Assembly: GCF_001898175.1 (NCBI RefSeq)
Contig: NZ_MKTH01000004.1
Coordinates: 186,001-250,000, forward strand
Source of the DNA: Cellulomonas sp. 73-92
Lineage (GTDB): Bacteria; Actinomycetota; Actinomycetes; Actinomycetales; Cellulomonadaceae
Direction of reading: 5' to 3'
Length of the DNA stretch: 64,000 nt
The notes below the pieces were generated by a model, which saw only the letters and a program-made list of their open reading frames with translations, did no database searches and had not been told where the DNA came from. Numbering within the stretch: the stretch's first letter is position 1; every line of letters begins with the position of its first letter. Made by a program: the position numbers and the translations under genes. This document shows positions 34,703-43,821 of the stretch, in pieces.

Positions 34703-35491
34703 TCAGTAGGCGCGCGTGATCATGGCGCGCTTGACCTCGGCGATCGCCTTCGTCACCTCGATGCCGCGCGGGCAGGCCTCCGTGCAGTTGAAGGTGGTGC
34801 GGCAGCGCCACACGCCTTCCTTGTCGTTGAGGATCTCCAGCCGCTGCGCGGCGCCGCTGTCCCGGCTGTCGAAGATGAACCGGTGCGCGTTGACGATCGC
34901 CGCGGGGCCGAAGTACTGGCCGTCGTTCCAGAACACCGGGCAGCTCGAGGTGCAGCAGGCGCAGAGGATGCACTTGGTGGTGTCGTCGTACCGGGCGCGC
35001 TGCTCGGGCGACTGCAGGCGCTCCCGCGTCGGCTCGTTCCCGGACGTGACGAGGAACGGCATGATCTCGCGGTAGCTCGCGAAGAACGGCTCCATGTCGA
35101 CGACCAGGTCCTTGAGCACCGACAGGCCCTTGATGGGCTCGATGGTGATCGGCTTGGTCGGGTCGAGGTCCTTGAGGAGCGTCTTGCAGGCCAGGCGGTT
35201 GCGGCCGTTGATCCGCATCGCGTCCGAGCCGCAGACGCCGTGCGCGCACGAGCGGCGGAACGTCAGCGAGCCGTCCTGCTCCCACTTGACCTTGTGGAGG
35301 GCGTCGAGCACCCGGTCGGTGCCGTGCACCCGGACCGTGAACTCCTCCCAGTACGCCTCGGCCTGCGGGGCCGGCGCGCCGTAGGGCAGCGGCTGCGCGG
35401 GCTCCGGCGGCAGGTAGCGGCGCACCTTGAGGCGGACCTCGAAGGTCGGCACCTCGCCGATCTGGCTGGGGGCTTGCGCGGTGGCGGTCAT
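34703..35491 (-). CDS. sdhB: Succinate dehydrogenase iron-sulfur subunit
   Basis: 262 residues. Three cluster motifs: the 2Fe-2S group (SCAHGVCGSDAMRINGRNRL and C in ACKTL), the 4Fe-4S group CILCACCTSSCP, and the 3Fe-4S set CRTTFNCTEACP. It transfers electrons from SdhA to the membrane quinone site. Its ATG overlaps the sdhA stop. Last gene of the minus-strand sdhCDAB operon. Confidence 0.97.
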   Translation of the reverse strand: MTATAQAPSQIGEVPTFEVRLKVRRYLPPEPAQPLPYGAPAPQAEAYWEEFTVRVHGTDRVLDALHKVKWEQDGSLTFRRSCAHGVCGSDAMRINGRNRLACKTLLKDLDPTKPITIEPIKGLSVLKDLVVDMEPFFASYREIMPFLVTSGNEPTRERLQSPEQRARYDDTTKCILCACCTSSCPVFWNDGQYFGPAAIVNAHRFIFDSRDSGAAQRLEILNDKEGVWRCRTTFNCTEACPRGIEVTKAIAEVKRAMITRAY

Positions 35492-37341
35492 CAGTACTTG
35501 CGCTCCATCGGCTGGTAGCGGGTGACCGTGACGGGCTTGGAGCCCAGCACGAGCCGGTAGCCGTCGAACACCGTCGTGTGCGCGAACTCGCCCTCGTGGT
35601 CACCGTCCGAGTCGTTGCTCCACAGCCGGTGCCCGTCGGTCGGCAGCGGCCGCCGGTACGCCAGCGTGTGCCGCATGTAACCGGCGTCGTCCCGCTTCGG
35701 GAAGTCCTCGCGGAAGTGCCCGCCGCGCGACTCCTTGCGGTTGATCGCGCCGACGACGACGGTCTCGGCGACGTCGAGCAGGAAGCCGAGCTCGACGGCC
35801 TCGAGCAGGTCGGTGTTGAAGCTGCGCGACCTGTCCTGGACGGCGACGGCCCGGTAGCGCTTCTGCAGCGCCTTGATGTCCTCCAGCGCCTGCTCGAGCG
35901 ACTCCTGCGTGCGGAACACCTGGGCGTTCGTGTCCATGGTCTGCTGCAGCTCGGCGCGGATGTCGGCCACGCGCTCGCCGTCGGGGCGGGTGCGGATGGC
36001 CTCGAGCTCGGCCACGACCGGCCCGGCGGGGTCGTCGGGCAGCTCGACGAAGTCCGCCGTCGCGGCGTACGCGGCGGCCGCCCGCCCCGAGCGCTTGCCG
36101 AACACGTTGATGTCGAGCAGCGAGTTGGTGCCCAGGCGGTTGGAGCCGTGCACGGACACGCACGCGCACTCGCCGGCGGCGTACAGGCCGCGGATGACGT
36201 CGGTGGCGTTGCGCAGCACCTCGCCCTCGACGTTGGTCGGCACCCCGCCCATCATGTAGTGCGCCGTCGGGTACACCGGCACCGGCTCGGTGTACGGCTC
36301 GACGCCGAGGTAGGTGCGGGCGAACTCGGTGATGTCCGGCAGCTTGGCGTCGATGACCGCCGGCTCGAGGTGGGTGAGGTCGAGCAGCACGTAGTCCTTG
36401 TGCGGGCCGGCGCCGCGCCCCTCACGCACCTCGTTGGCCATCGAGCGGGCGACGATGTCGCGCGGCGCGAGGTCCTTGATCGTCGGGGCGTAGCGCTCCA
36501 TGAAGCGCTCGCCCTCGGAGTTGCGCAGGATGCCGCCCTCGCCGCGCGCCGCCTCGGAGAGCAGGATCCCCAGGCCGGCGAGCCCCGTCGGGTGGAACTG
36601 GAAGAACTCCATGTCCTCCAGCGGGATGCCGCGCCGGTAGGCCAGGGCGATGCCGTCCCCGGTGAGGGTGTGGGCGTTGGAGGTGGTCTTGAAGATCTTG
36701 CCCGCGCCCCCGGTGGCGAGGATGACCGCCTTGGCCTGGAACACGTGGATCTCGCCGGTGGCCAGGTCGTAGGCGACGACGCCGGAGGCGTGGACCTCCT
36801 CGCCGTCGGGCACGTGCGTGGCCGCGAGGTCGTGGTCGACGAGCAGGTCGAGCACGTAGAACTCGTTGTAGAACTCGACGTCCTGCTTGACGCAGTTCTG
36901 GTACAGCGTCTGCAGGATCATGTGGCCGGTGCGGTCCGCCGCGTAGCAGGCCCGGCGCACGGGGGCGTCACCGTGGTTGCGCGTGTGCCCGCCGAACCGG
37001 CGCTGGTCGATCTTGCCCTCGGGCGTGCGGTTGAACGGCAGGCCCATCTTCTCCAGGTCGAGGACGGCGTCGATGGCCTCCTTGGCCATGATCTCCGCGG
37101 CGTCCTGGTCGACGAGGTAGTCGCCGCCCTTGACCGTGTCGAAGGTGTGCCACTCCCAGTTGTCCTCCTCCACGTTCGCCAGCGCTGCGCACATGCCGCC
37201 CTGCGCCGCGCCCGTGTGGGACCGCGTGGGGTAGAGCTTGGTGATGACCGCGGTGCGCGCCCGGGTCGAGGCCTCGAGCGCCGCGCGCATGCCGGCGCCG
37301 CCGGCGCCGACGATCACCACGTCGTACTGATGTGTCTGCAT
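35491..37341 (-). CDS. sdhA: Succinate dehydrogenase flavoprotein subunit
   Basis: 616 residues. FAD-binding [14 protein letters not shown] at the N terminus, the covalent-FAD histidine in [11 protein letters not shown], the substrate loop [11 protein letters not shown] and the ATGGAGKIF motif. It oxidises succinate to fumarate in the TCA cycle. The start ATG lies 17 bases after the sdhD stop. Size and sequence match the classic SdhA of actinobacterial type with a two-subunit anchor (SdhC plus SdhD). Confidence 0.97.
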   Translation of the reverse strand: MQTHQYDVVIVGAGGAGMRAALEASTRARTAVITKLYPTRSHTGAAQGGMCAALANVEEDNWEWHTFDTVKGGDYLVDQDAAEIMAKEAIDAVLDLEKMGLPFNRTPEGKIDQRRFGGHTRNHGDAPVRRACYAADRTGHMILQTLYQNCVKQDVEFYNEFYVLDLLVDHDLAATHVPDGEEVHASGVVAYDLATGEIHVFQAKAVILATGGAGKIFKTTSNAHTLTGDGIALAYRRGIPLEDMEFFQFHPTGLAGLGILLSEAARGEGGILRNSEGERFMERYAPTIKDLAPRDIVARSMANEVREGRGAGPHKDYVLLDLTHLEPAVIDAKLPDITEFARTYLGVEPYTEPVPVYPTAHYMMGGVPTNVEGEVLRNATDVIRGLYAAGECACVSVHGSNRLGTNSLLDINVFGKRSGRAAAAYAATADFVELPDDPAGPVVAELEAIRTRPDGERVADIRAELQQTMDTNAQVFRTQESLEQALEDIKALQKRYRAVAVQDRSRSFNTDLLEAVELGFLLDVAETVVVGAINRKESRGGHFREDFPKRDDAGYMRHTLAYRRPLPTDGHRLWSNDSDGDHEGEFAHTTVFDGYRLVLGSKPVTVTRYQPMERKY

Positions 37342-37357
37342 CGTTCGTCAGTCCTCG

Positions 37358-37798
37358 TCAGGCCTTGCAGAAGGAGGGCAGCAGGTCCGCCGGCGCCCCG
37401 GGCGGGCACGGGTCGAAGGTGAAGATCACCAGGGTGCCGAGCACGACGACCACGACGGCCGCCAGCACGAGGATCGACTTGAGCACCAGCCGGGTGCTCG
37501 TCTTCTCCGCGTAGTCGTTGACGATCGTGCGCACGCCGTTGGTGCCGTGGATCATCGCCAGCCACAGCATCAGCAGGTCCCAGACCCGCCAGAGGGGTGC
37601 CGCCCACTTGCCGGCGACAAAGCCGAAGTCGATCGCGTGCACGCCGCCGTTGGTGATGAGGTTGGTGATGAGGTGCCCGAAGATGAGGACGACGAGCAGC
37701 ACGCCCGACGCCCGCATGAAGATCCAGCCGATCATCTCGGCGTTGGTCCGCGAGGTCTTCCGCGTGGCCCGCGAGCGGGGCTCGGCGATCGTCGTCAT
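37358..37798 (-). CDS. sdhD: Succinate dehydrogenase membrane anchor subunit D
   Basis: 146 residues, three membrane helices (about 28-48, 68-88, 103-125) with histidines in IFGHLITN and AMIHGTNGVRTIVNDY that fit heme b/quinone binding. The ATG overlaps the sdhC stop. A short tail with FDPCPPGAPADLLPSFCKA ends the protein. Confidence 0.93.
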   Translation of the reverse strand: MTTIAEPRSRATRKTSRTNAEMIGWIFMRASGVLLVVLIFGHLITNLITNGGVHAIDFGFVAGKWAAPLWRVWDLLMLWLAMIHGTNGVRTIVNDYAEKTSTRLVLKSILVLAAVVVVVLGTLVIFTFDPCPPGAPADLLPSFCKA

Positions 37799-38196
37799 CA
37801 GTGGCTCCTGAACGTGTGCACGAGCTGGACCGGCAGGAAGCCCGCCATGAGCACCACCCACAGCCCGACGACCACCCACAGCATGAGCCGCTGGTACTTG
37901 GGGCCCTTCGACCAGAAGTCGACGAGGACGATCCGGATGCCGTTGAGCGCGTGGAACACGATCGCCGCGACGAGGCCGGCCTCGCCGAGGCCCATGATCG
38001 GGTTCTTGTAGGTCCCGATCACCTCGTTGTAGGCCTGCGGCGACACGCGCACCAGCGCGGTGTCCAGCACGTGCACCAGCAGGAAGAAGAAGACCGCGAC
38101 ACCGGTGACCCGGTGCGCGACCCAGGACCACATGCCTTCGCGCCCGCGGTAGAGCGTTCCGGCCGGCCTCGTGGATGCAGGGGCTGCAGCTGCCAC
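37798..38196 (-). CDS. sdhC: Succinate dehydrogenase cytochrome b556 subunit
   Basis: 132 residues with three membrane helices and conserved SdhC residues: YRGREGMWSWVAHRVTGVAVFFFLLVH near the N terminus and HALNGIRIVLVDFW. The start is placed at GTG 38196 because AGGAGG lies 8 bases before it; longer in-frame starts have no ribosome site. First gene of the operon. Upstream are inverted repeats at 38243-38267. Confidence 0.92.
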   Translation of the reverse strand: MAAAAPASTRPAGTLYRGREGMWSWVAHRVTGVAVFFFLLVHVLDTALVRVSPQAYNEVIGTYKNPIMGLGEAGLVAAIVFHALNGIRIVLVDFWSKGPKYQRLMLWVVVGLWVVLMAGFLPVQLVHTFRSH

Positions 38197-38242
38197 GGTC
38201 GGGGCCTCCTGGCGATGGAGAGGGTGGACGTCGACGTCTGAC

Positions 38243-38267
38243 GTCACTGTAGTGACTCGATGTCGAG
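38243..38267. repeat. Tandem inverted repeats between sdhC and manC
   Basis: GTCACT-GT-AGTGAC (38243-38256) is a perfect 6-2-6 repeat followed at once by CTCGA-TG-TCGAG (38256-38267). They lie 47 to 71 bases upstream of sdhC in the divergent spacer, where a regulator of the sdh operon could bind. No known actinobacterial operator matches well. Confidence 0.4.
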
Positions 38268-38325
38268 ATATCCCACCGCCTCCGCGCGTCGCGCGGGGGG
38301 GGCCGGGACACCGAGCCGCCACCGG

Positions 38326-38331
38326 TACCCT
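38326..38331 (+). promoter_or_regulatory. Leaderless -10 (TACCCT) of manC
   Basis: TACCCT ends 7 bases before the manC ATG. Confidence 0.5.
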
Positions 38332-38338
38332 GTCGGCC

Positions 38339-39463
38339 ATGCCAGGACCCCTGATCCCCGTTGCGCCGATCGAGGGCTTCCACGCGGTGGTCCCGGCGGG
38401 CGGCGCCGGCACCCGGCTGTGGCCGCTGTCCCGCGCCGGCCGTCCCAAGTTCCTGCTCGACCTCACCGGCTCCGGCCGCACCCTGCTGCAGGCCACGATC
38501 GACCGGCTGCTGCCGCTGACCGGGCCGGGCGGGGTGCTCGTCGTCACCGGCGCGACCCACGCGGAGGCGGTGCGCGCCCAGCTGCCCGAGGTGGGCGCCG
38601 ACGACGTGCTCCCCGAGCCGTCGCCCCGCGACTCCATGGCGGCGATCGGCCTGGCCGCGGCGGTGCTCGAGCACCGGCACGGCGGCGACGCGGTGCTCGG
38701 CTCGTTCGCCGCGGACCACGTCATCACGGGGCACGACGAGTTCGCCCGCGCGGTGCGCGAGGGTGTCGCGGCCGCCCGCGCCGGCTACGTGGCGACGATC
38801 GGCATCGAGGCGACCGAGCCGTCGACCGCCTTCGGGTACGTGCACGCCGGCGCCTCGCTGGGCGTCGCCGACGCCCCGAGCGCGCGGCACGTGGTCGGGT
38901 TCACGGAGAAGCCCGACGCGGCCACCGCCGCGCAGTACCTGGCGACGGGGGAGTACCGCTGGAACGCCGGGATGTTCCTGTCCCAGGCCGGGGTGCTCCT
39001 CGACCACCTGGCGGACCAGATCCCGCCGCTGGCGGCGGGCGTCCGCCGCATCGCGGCCGCCTGGGACACTCCGGCGCGTGACGACGAGCTCGCGGCCTCC
39101 TGGCCCGGCCTGACGAAGATCGCGATCGACCACGCCATCGCCGAGCCGGTCGCGGCCGCCGGCGGCGTCGCCGTGGTGCCGGGCGGGTTCGGCTGGGACG
39201 ACATCGGCGACTTCGCGTCGCTGGCCACGCTGCTGGCCTCGTCGGGCACCCGCACGCTGGGGCACGACGAGGAGGTGCTGCGGATCGGCGCGGACGACGC
39301 GCTGGTCGTCACCTCTGGTCGCACGGTGAGCGTCGTCGGCCTGGCCGGGGCGGTCGTCGTCGACACCCCGGACGCCGTGCTCGTCACCACCCGCGCGCAC
39401 GCGCAGTCGGTCAAGGCCGCCGTGGACTCCTGGCGCGCCGCCGGCCGGGAGGACCTGCTGTAG
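38339..39463 (+). CDS. manC: Mannose-1-phosphate guanylyltransferase
   Basis: 374 residues; forms GDP-mannose from GTP and mannose 1-phosphate. Nucleotidyltransferase motif GGAGTRLWPLSRAGRPKFLLDL, then FAADHVI and FTEKPDA, with WNAGMFL in the sugar-binding region. The C-terminal isomerase domain of bifunctional enzymes is absent, so this is the monofunctional type. The ATG lies 7 bases after TACCCT. A phosphomannomutase-family enzyme is at 50582 and a PIG-V-like mannosyltransferase at 26351. Confidence 0.94.
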   Translation: MPGPLIPVAPIEGFHAVVPAGGAGTRLWPLSRAGRPKFLLDLTGSGRTLLQATIDRLLPLTGPGGVLVVTGATHAEAVRAQLPEVGADDVLPEPSPRDSMAAIGLAAAVLEHRHGGDAVLGSFAADHVITGHDEFARAVREGVAAARAGYVATIGIEATEPSTAFGYVHAGASLGVADAPSARHVVGFTEKPDAATAAQYLATGEYRWNAGMFLSQAGVLLDHLADQIPPLAAGVRRIAAAWDTPARDDELAASWPGLTKIAIDHAIAEPVAAAGGVAVVPGGFGWDDIGDFASLATLLASSGTRTLGHDEEVLRIGADDALVVTSGRTVSVVGLAGAVVVDTPDAVLVTTRAHAQSVKAAVDSWRAAGREDLL

Positions 39464-39540
39464 GGGCTCGCTGTGCCCTCGGCGTCCGCGGCAGCCCCGC
39501 GCAGGCGGGCTTGTCGCGCGGGAATGGCCAGAATGGGGAC

Positions 39541-40857
39541 GTGGCAGCCGAGCCGGTACCCCCCAGCGACGTCCCGAACGGGCACGACGAGGGCCCGCGC
39601 CCCGCGCTGCCCCGCGTGCCGTGCACGGCCGGCCGTGTCGCGGCCGTGACGAGCCTGGTGCCGGTGCCCGACGACCCGGCCGTCGCCCGGCTCCACGCCC
39701 TGGTCGCCGCCCGCCGGGACGACATGGTGGCGCTGCGGCGCGACCTGCACGCCCACCCCGAGCTCAGCCGCACCGAGGAGCGCACGACGACCGTCGTGGC
39801 CGACCGGCTGGCGGCGGCCGGGCTCACGCCGACGCTCTTCCCAGGGACCGGGCTGATGTGCGACATCGGCCCAACCTCGACGCAGGCGCGGCTGGTGGCG
39901 CTGCGTGCCGACATCGACGCCCTGCCGCTGGCGGACACCTGCGGCGAGCCCTGCGTGTCCACCGTGCGCGGCGTCGCGCACGCGTGCGGCCACGACGTGC
40001 ACACGGCGGCCGTGCTCGGCGCCGGGCTGGCGCTGGCGGACCTGGCCCGGGCCGGCGAGCTGCGCAGCGGCGTGCGGCTGATCTTCCAGCCCGCCGAGGA
40101 GGTGCAGCCCGGCGGGTCCCTGGACGTCATGGGGGCCGGCGCGCTGGACGGGGTGAACCGGATCTTCGCGCTGCACTGCGACCCGAAGGTCGACGTCGGC
40201 CACGTCGGCACCCGCATCGGACCCATCACCTCGGCGTCGGACTCCGTCTACGTCACGCTGCGCGGGCCGGGCGGCCACACGTCCCGCCCGCACCTGACGG
40301 CCGACGTCGTGTTCGCGCTCGGCGAGGTGATCACGCAGGTGCCGGCGGTCCTCGGCCGCCGGCTGGACCCGCGTTCGGGCGTCAACCTCACGTGGGGGTC
40401 GGTGCGCGCCGGGAGCGCGACGAACGCCATCCCCTCGTCCGGCGTCGTCACCGGGACCCTGCGCTGCCTGGACGTGCGAGCCTGGGAGACCGCCGCCGAC
40501 GTCTTCGAGCAGGCCGTGCGCGAGGTCGTGGAGCCCTACGGCGTCGAGCTCGAGGTGCGCTGCCAGCACGGCGTGCCGCCGGTGGTCAACGAGGGCGCGA
40601 GCACGGGCATCCTCGAGGCCGCGGCCCGGGACGTGCTGGGGGCCGACGCGGTCGAGCTGACCGAGCAGTCGCTCGGCGGCGAGGACTTCGCCTGGTACCT
40701 GACGCGCGTGCCGGGGGCGATGGCGCGGCTCGGCACGCGGGCGCCGGGCGGCCGCACCTACGACATCCACCAGGGCGACCTGCGGATCGACGAGCGCGCG
40801 ATCGAGGTCGGTTCGCTCGTGCTGGCCCGAGCCGCGCTGCTGGCCGGGCGGCACTGA
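39541..40857 (+). CDS. M20 family amidohydrolase (AmiA/AmiB, hippurate hydrolase-like)
   Basis: 438 residues from GTG 39541 (an internal GTG near residue 37 would also fit, since the first 40 residues are not conserved). M20D features: RRDLHAHPELSRTE, ALRADIDALP, the metal-binding Cys/His pair in HACGHDVHTAA, and QPAEEVQPGGS. Such enzymes hydrolyse N-acyl amino acids or related amides; exact substrate unknown. A pair of M20 genes, amiA and amiB, sits in the same neighbourhood of the mycobacterial chromosome. A CAGAAT six bases before the GTG could be a leaderless -10. Confidence 0.86.
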   Translation: MAAEPVPPSDVPNGHDEGPRPALPRVPCTAGRVAAVTSLVPVPDDPAVARLHALVAARRDDMVALRRDLHAHPELSRTEERTTTVVADRLAAAGLTPTLFPGTGLMCDIGPTSTQARLVALRADIDALPLADTCGEPCVSTVRGVAHACGHDVHTAAVLGAGLALADLARAGELRSGVRLIFQPAEEVQPGGSLDVMGAGALDGVNRIFALHCDPKVDVGHVGTRIGPITSASDSVYVTLRGPGGHTSRPHLTADVVFALGEVITQVPAVLGRRLDPRSGVNLTWGSVRAGSATNAIPSSGVVTGTLRCLDVRAWETAADVFEQAVREVVEPYGVELEVRCQHGVPPVVNEGASTGILEAAARDVLGADAVELTEQSLGGEDFAWYLTRVPGAMARLGTRAPGGRTYDIHQGDLRIDERAIEVGSLVLARAALLAGRH

Positions 40858-40981
40858 CCGTCACCGTCCCGGGTGAACGTCCTGTCCATCCTCCGGTCCC
40901 GGGATGCGGCCCGATGTTCCAATGCGGTAACGGATCATGCCCGGACACGGTCCTGTCATCGCCACGGCCCGCCCCGCTCAC

Positions 40982-40987
40982 TAGGGT
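40982..40987 (+). promoter_or_regulatory. Probable -10 (TAGGGT) of the BMP operon
   Basis: TAGGGT lies 110 bases upstream of the BMP gene start, giving a leader long enough to contain the hairpin at 41022-41055. The spacer 40858-40981 holds nothing else recognisable. Confidence 0.4.
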
Positions 40988-41021
40988 TTCGATCCGATTG
41001 ATGTGGCCGATCGGCCCCCGC

Positions 41022-41055
41022 CCCCACGGCGGCTCAACGTCGCGCCGCCGTGGGG
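41022..41055 (+). promoter_or_regulatory. 12-bp hairpin in the BMP operon leader
   Basis: Arms CCCCACGGCGGC (41022-41033) and GCCGCCGTGGGG (41044-41055) pair perfectly around a 10-base loop. It ends 42 bases before the GTG. It could stabilise the message or act as an attenuator; no U-run follows, and no purine riboswitch consensus is seen. Confidence 0.45.
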
Positions 41056-41097
41056 CGGACCCGGCTCCCGGCCCGGGCACGACTACCAGGAGAGTCC

Positions 41098-42222
41098 GTG
41101 AAGAACATTCTGCGCACAGCGGCGATCGCCGCGATCGCCGCGCTGGCGCTGACCGCATGCGGCGCCGCACCGACCACGACCCCGACGGCCGGCAGCACCA
41201 CCGGTGGCACCGCCGCCACCGGCGGGGCGACGCCGAGCGCCACCCCGCTCAACTTCAAGGCGTGCATCGTCTCCGACGCCGGCGGCTTCGACGACAAGAG
41301 CTTCAACCAGTTGTCGTTCGAGGGCGTCCAGCAGGCGACCAAGGACCTCGGCGCCCAGTTCAAGTCGGCCCAGTCGAACGCGGCCACCGACTACGCGCCG
41401 AACCTGCAGGCCATGGCGAGCGAGAACTGCAACCTCATCTTCGCCGTCGGCTTCAACCTGACGGCGGACACGGTCACCTCCGCGCAGGCGAACCCGAACA
41501 TCCACTACGCGCTCATCGACGCGCAGCCCAGCGACGCCTCGGGCAACCCGATCAACATCGCGAACATCAAGCCGATCCTGTACGACACGGCGCAGGCCGC
41601 GTTCCTCGCCGGCTACCTGGCCGCGGGCTACACGAAGGTCGGCAAGGTCGGCACCTTCGGCGGCCAGCCCTACCCGACCGTCACGATCTTCATGGACGGC
41701 TTCCTGCAGGGCGTCAACTACTACAACCAGGTCAAGGGCAAGAGCGTCAAGGTCGTCGGCTGGGACGGCAAGAACGGCCAGTTCACCGGTGGCTTCGACG
41801 CCAACGACACGGCCAAGGGCGTTGCCCAGCAGGTCATCGACCAGGGCGTGGACGTCCTGCTCCCCGTCGGCGGCCCGATCTACCAGTCGGCCATCGCGGC
41901 CGTGAAGGACTCCGGCAAGGACATCGCGCTCATCGGTGTCGACGCCGACCAGTTCAACACCGACCCCAACATCCAGCCGTACATCCTCACCTCGATCATG
42001 AAGAAGATGGACGTCTCGGCCGCGGACACGACGAAGGCCGCCGCGAAGGGTGACTTCGACCCGTCCGCCTACGTCGGCACGCTGGCCAACGGTGGCGTCG
42101 ACATCGCTCCGTTCCACAACTTCGAGAGCAAGGTCGACCCGACGCTGGCCGCCGAGGTCAAGCAGCTCAAGCAGGACATCATCGACGGCAAGGTCAAGGT
42201 CAAGTCCTACCTGGCCAAGTAA
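41098..42222 (+). CDS. BMP-family nucleoside-binding lipoprotein
   Basis: 374 residues. Signal peptide with lipobox LTAC (Cys 21), Thr/Gly-rich linker, then a BMP/PnrA-type binding domain (VSDAGGFDDKSFNQLSFEGVQQA, VGFNLT, FLAGYLAAGYTKVGKVGTFGG, VLLPVGGP). Family members bind purine and pyrimidine nucleosides for an ABC importer. The three transporter genes and nucleoside catabolic genes directly downstream fit this role. Start GTG after AGGAGAG. A strong hairpin follows the stop, which would favour higher expression of this gene than of the rest. Confidence 0.92.
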   Translation: MKNILRTAAIAAIAALALTACGAAPTTTPTAGSTTGGTAATGGATPSATPLNFKACIVSDAGGFDDKSFNQLSFEGVQQATKDLGAQFKSAQSNAATDYAPNLQAMASENCNLIFAVGFNLTADTVTSAQANPNIHYALIDAQPSDASGNPINIANIKPILYDTAQAAFLAGYLAAGYTKVGKVGTFGGQPYPTVTIFMDGFLQGVNYYNQVKGKSVKVVGWDGKNGQFTGGFDANDTAKGVAQQVIDQGVDVLLPVGGPIYQSAIAAVKDSGKDIALIGVDADQFNTDPNIQPYILTSIMKKMDVSAADTTKAAAKGDFDPSAYVGTLANGGVDIAPFHNFESKVDPTLAAEVKQLKQDIIDGKVKVKSYLAK

Positions 42223-42230
42223 CGCCACCC

Positions 42231-42269
42231 GCTACCGGGGAGGTCGCAAACCGCGGCCTCCCCGGTAGC
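42231..42269 (+). terminator. 13-bp hairpin between the binding protein and ATPase genes
   Basis: GCTACCGGGGAGG (42231-42243) and CCTCCCCGGTAGC (42257-42269) pair perfectly around a 13-base loop, beginning 8 bases after the BMP stop. No U-tract follows, so partial termination or protection of the upstream message from 3' decay is likely. Confidence 0.55.
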
Positions 42270-42309
42270 GTGTCTGCGCACGTCCACCGTGGACCTGAGG
42301 ATCGGGACA

Positions 42310-43821
42310 ATGAAGCTCGAGCTGCGCGGCATCACCAAGCGCTTCGGCGCGCTGGTCGCGAACGACCACATCGACCTGACCGTCGAACCAGGCGAGATCC
42401 ACTGCCTGCTCGGCGAGAACGGCGCCGGCAAGACCACCCTGATGAACGTCCTGTACGGCCTCTACCAGGCCGACGAGGGCGAGATCGTCATCGACGACGC
42501 GGTGCAGCACTTCGCCGGCCCGGGCGACGCCATGGCGGCGGGCATCGGCATGGTGCACCAGCACTTCATGCTCATCCCGGTCTTCACCGTCGCCGAGAAC
42601 GTCGTGCTCGGCCACGAGCAGACGAAGGGCGTGCGGCTCGACCTCGACGCAGCGCGCACGCAGGTGCGCGAGATCGCGTCGCGGTTCGGCTTCCACGTCG
42701 ATCCCGACTCCGTCGTCGAGGACCTCCCCGTCGGCGTCCAGCAGCGCGTGGAGATCATCAAGGCGCTCTCGCGCGAGGCCAAGATCCTCGTGTTCGACGA
42801 GCCGACCGCGGTGCTGACGCCGCAGGAGACCGACGAGTTCATGGCGATCATGCGCCAGCTCCGGGACTCGGGTGCGGCGATCGTCTTCATCACGCACAAG
42901 CTGCGCGAGGTCCGCGAGGTGGCGGACCGCATCACGGTCGTGCGCCGCGGCAAGATCGTCGGCGAGGCCCACCCCGGCGCCTCCGACGCCGAGCTGGCGT
43001 CGCTCATGGTCGGCCGGCCCGTCGAGCTGACGGTCCACAAGGCGCCCCCGCAGTACTCCGACGCCCTCCTCGAGGTCTCCGGCCTGACGGTCAGCGACCC
43101 GGGCGGCGCCGTGCTCGTCGACGACGTGTCGTTCAGCGTCCGGGGCGGCGAGGTGCTCATCGTCGCGGGCGTGCAGGGCAACGGCCAGACGGAGCTGGGC
43201 GAGGCCCTCGCCGGGCTGACCCCCGCCACCGGTAGCGTCCGGCTCGACGGCGTGGAGCTGCTCGGCCGGTCGGTGCGCGACGTCCTCGACGCCGGCGTCG
43301 GCTACGTCCCGGAGGACCGGTCGACCGACGGGCTGATCGGGTCGTTCACCGTCGCCGAGAACCTCATCCTCGACCGCGTGTCCGGGCCGCCGTTCGTGCG
43401 GGGCGGTGCGCTGCAGCTCGGCGTCCGCGACGAGTTCGCGCGCAAGGCCGTCGAGGAGTTCGACATCCGCACGCAGGGCATCGGCGAGCCCGCCGGCCGC
43501 CTCTCGGGCGGCAACCAGCAGAAGGTCGTCGTGGCCCGCGAGCTGTCGCGGGACCTCAAGCTCCTCGTCGCGGCGCAGCCGACGCGCGGCGTCGACGTCG
43601 GGTCGATCGAGTTCATCCACAAGCGGATCGTCGCGGCGCGCGACGCGGGTGTGCCCGTCGTCGTCGTGGCGACCGAGCTCGACGAGGCGGCCGCCCTGGG
43701 CGACCGGATCCTCGTCATGTACCGCGGGCGCGTGATCGGCATCGTGCCGGCCACGACGCCGTGGGACCAGCTCGGTCTGATGATGGCGGGCGTGGCGCCC
43801 GAAGGGACGGTGGCGGCATGA
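42310..43821 (+). CDS. Nucleoside ABC transporter ATPase (two NBDs)
   Basis: 503 residues. NBD1: Walker A GENGAGKTT (about 38-46), EVIKALSREAKILVFDEPTAVLTP with an unusual signature (VEDLPVGVQQRVEI). NBD2: degenerate Walker A VQGNGQTE and a normal LSGGNQQKVVVARELSRD with Walker B-like LLVAAQPTRGVDVG. This asymmetric pattern is standard for sugar/nucleoside importers (RbsA, NupA types). I use ATG 42310; a GTG 21 bases upstream is possible. Overlaps the first permease (ATGA). Confidence 0.93.
   Translation: MKLELRGITKRFGALVANDHIDLTVEPGEIHCLLGENGAGKTTLMNVLYGLYQADEGEIVIDDAVQHFAGPGDAMAAGIGMVHQHFMLIPVFTVAENVVLGHEQTKGVRLDLDAARTQVREIASRFGFHVDPDSVVEDLPVGVQQRVEIIKALSREAKILVFDEPTAVLTPQETDEFMAIMRQLRDSGAAIVFITHKLREVREVADRITVVRRGKIVGEAHPGASDAELASLMVGRPVELTVHKAPPQYSDALLEVSGLTVSDPGGAVLVDDVSFSVRGGEVLIVAGVQGNGQTELGEALAGLTPATGSVRLDGVELLGRSVRDVLDAGVGYVPEDRSTDGLIGSFTVAENLILDRVSGPPFVRGGALQLGVRDEFARKAVEEFDIRTQGIGEPAGRLSGGNQQKVVVARELSRDLKLLVAAQPTRGVDVGSIEFIHKRIVAARDAGVPVVVVATELDEAAALGDRILVMYRGRVIGIVPATTPWDQLGLMMAGVAPEGTVAA

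Noticed and set aside
34696..34705. TGACGCGTCA palindrome as a regulator site
   Set aside because: It spans the mirrored TGA stops of two convergent genes and is best explained by that arrangement.
40858..41097. Purine or PreQ1 riboswitch before the nucleoside transporter
   Set aside because: Only a simple 12-bp GC-rich hairpin is present without the conserved loop sequences.
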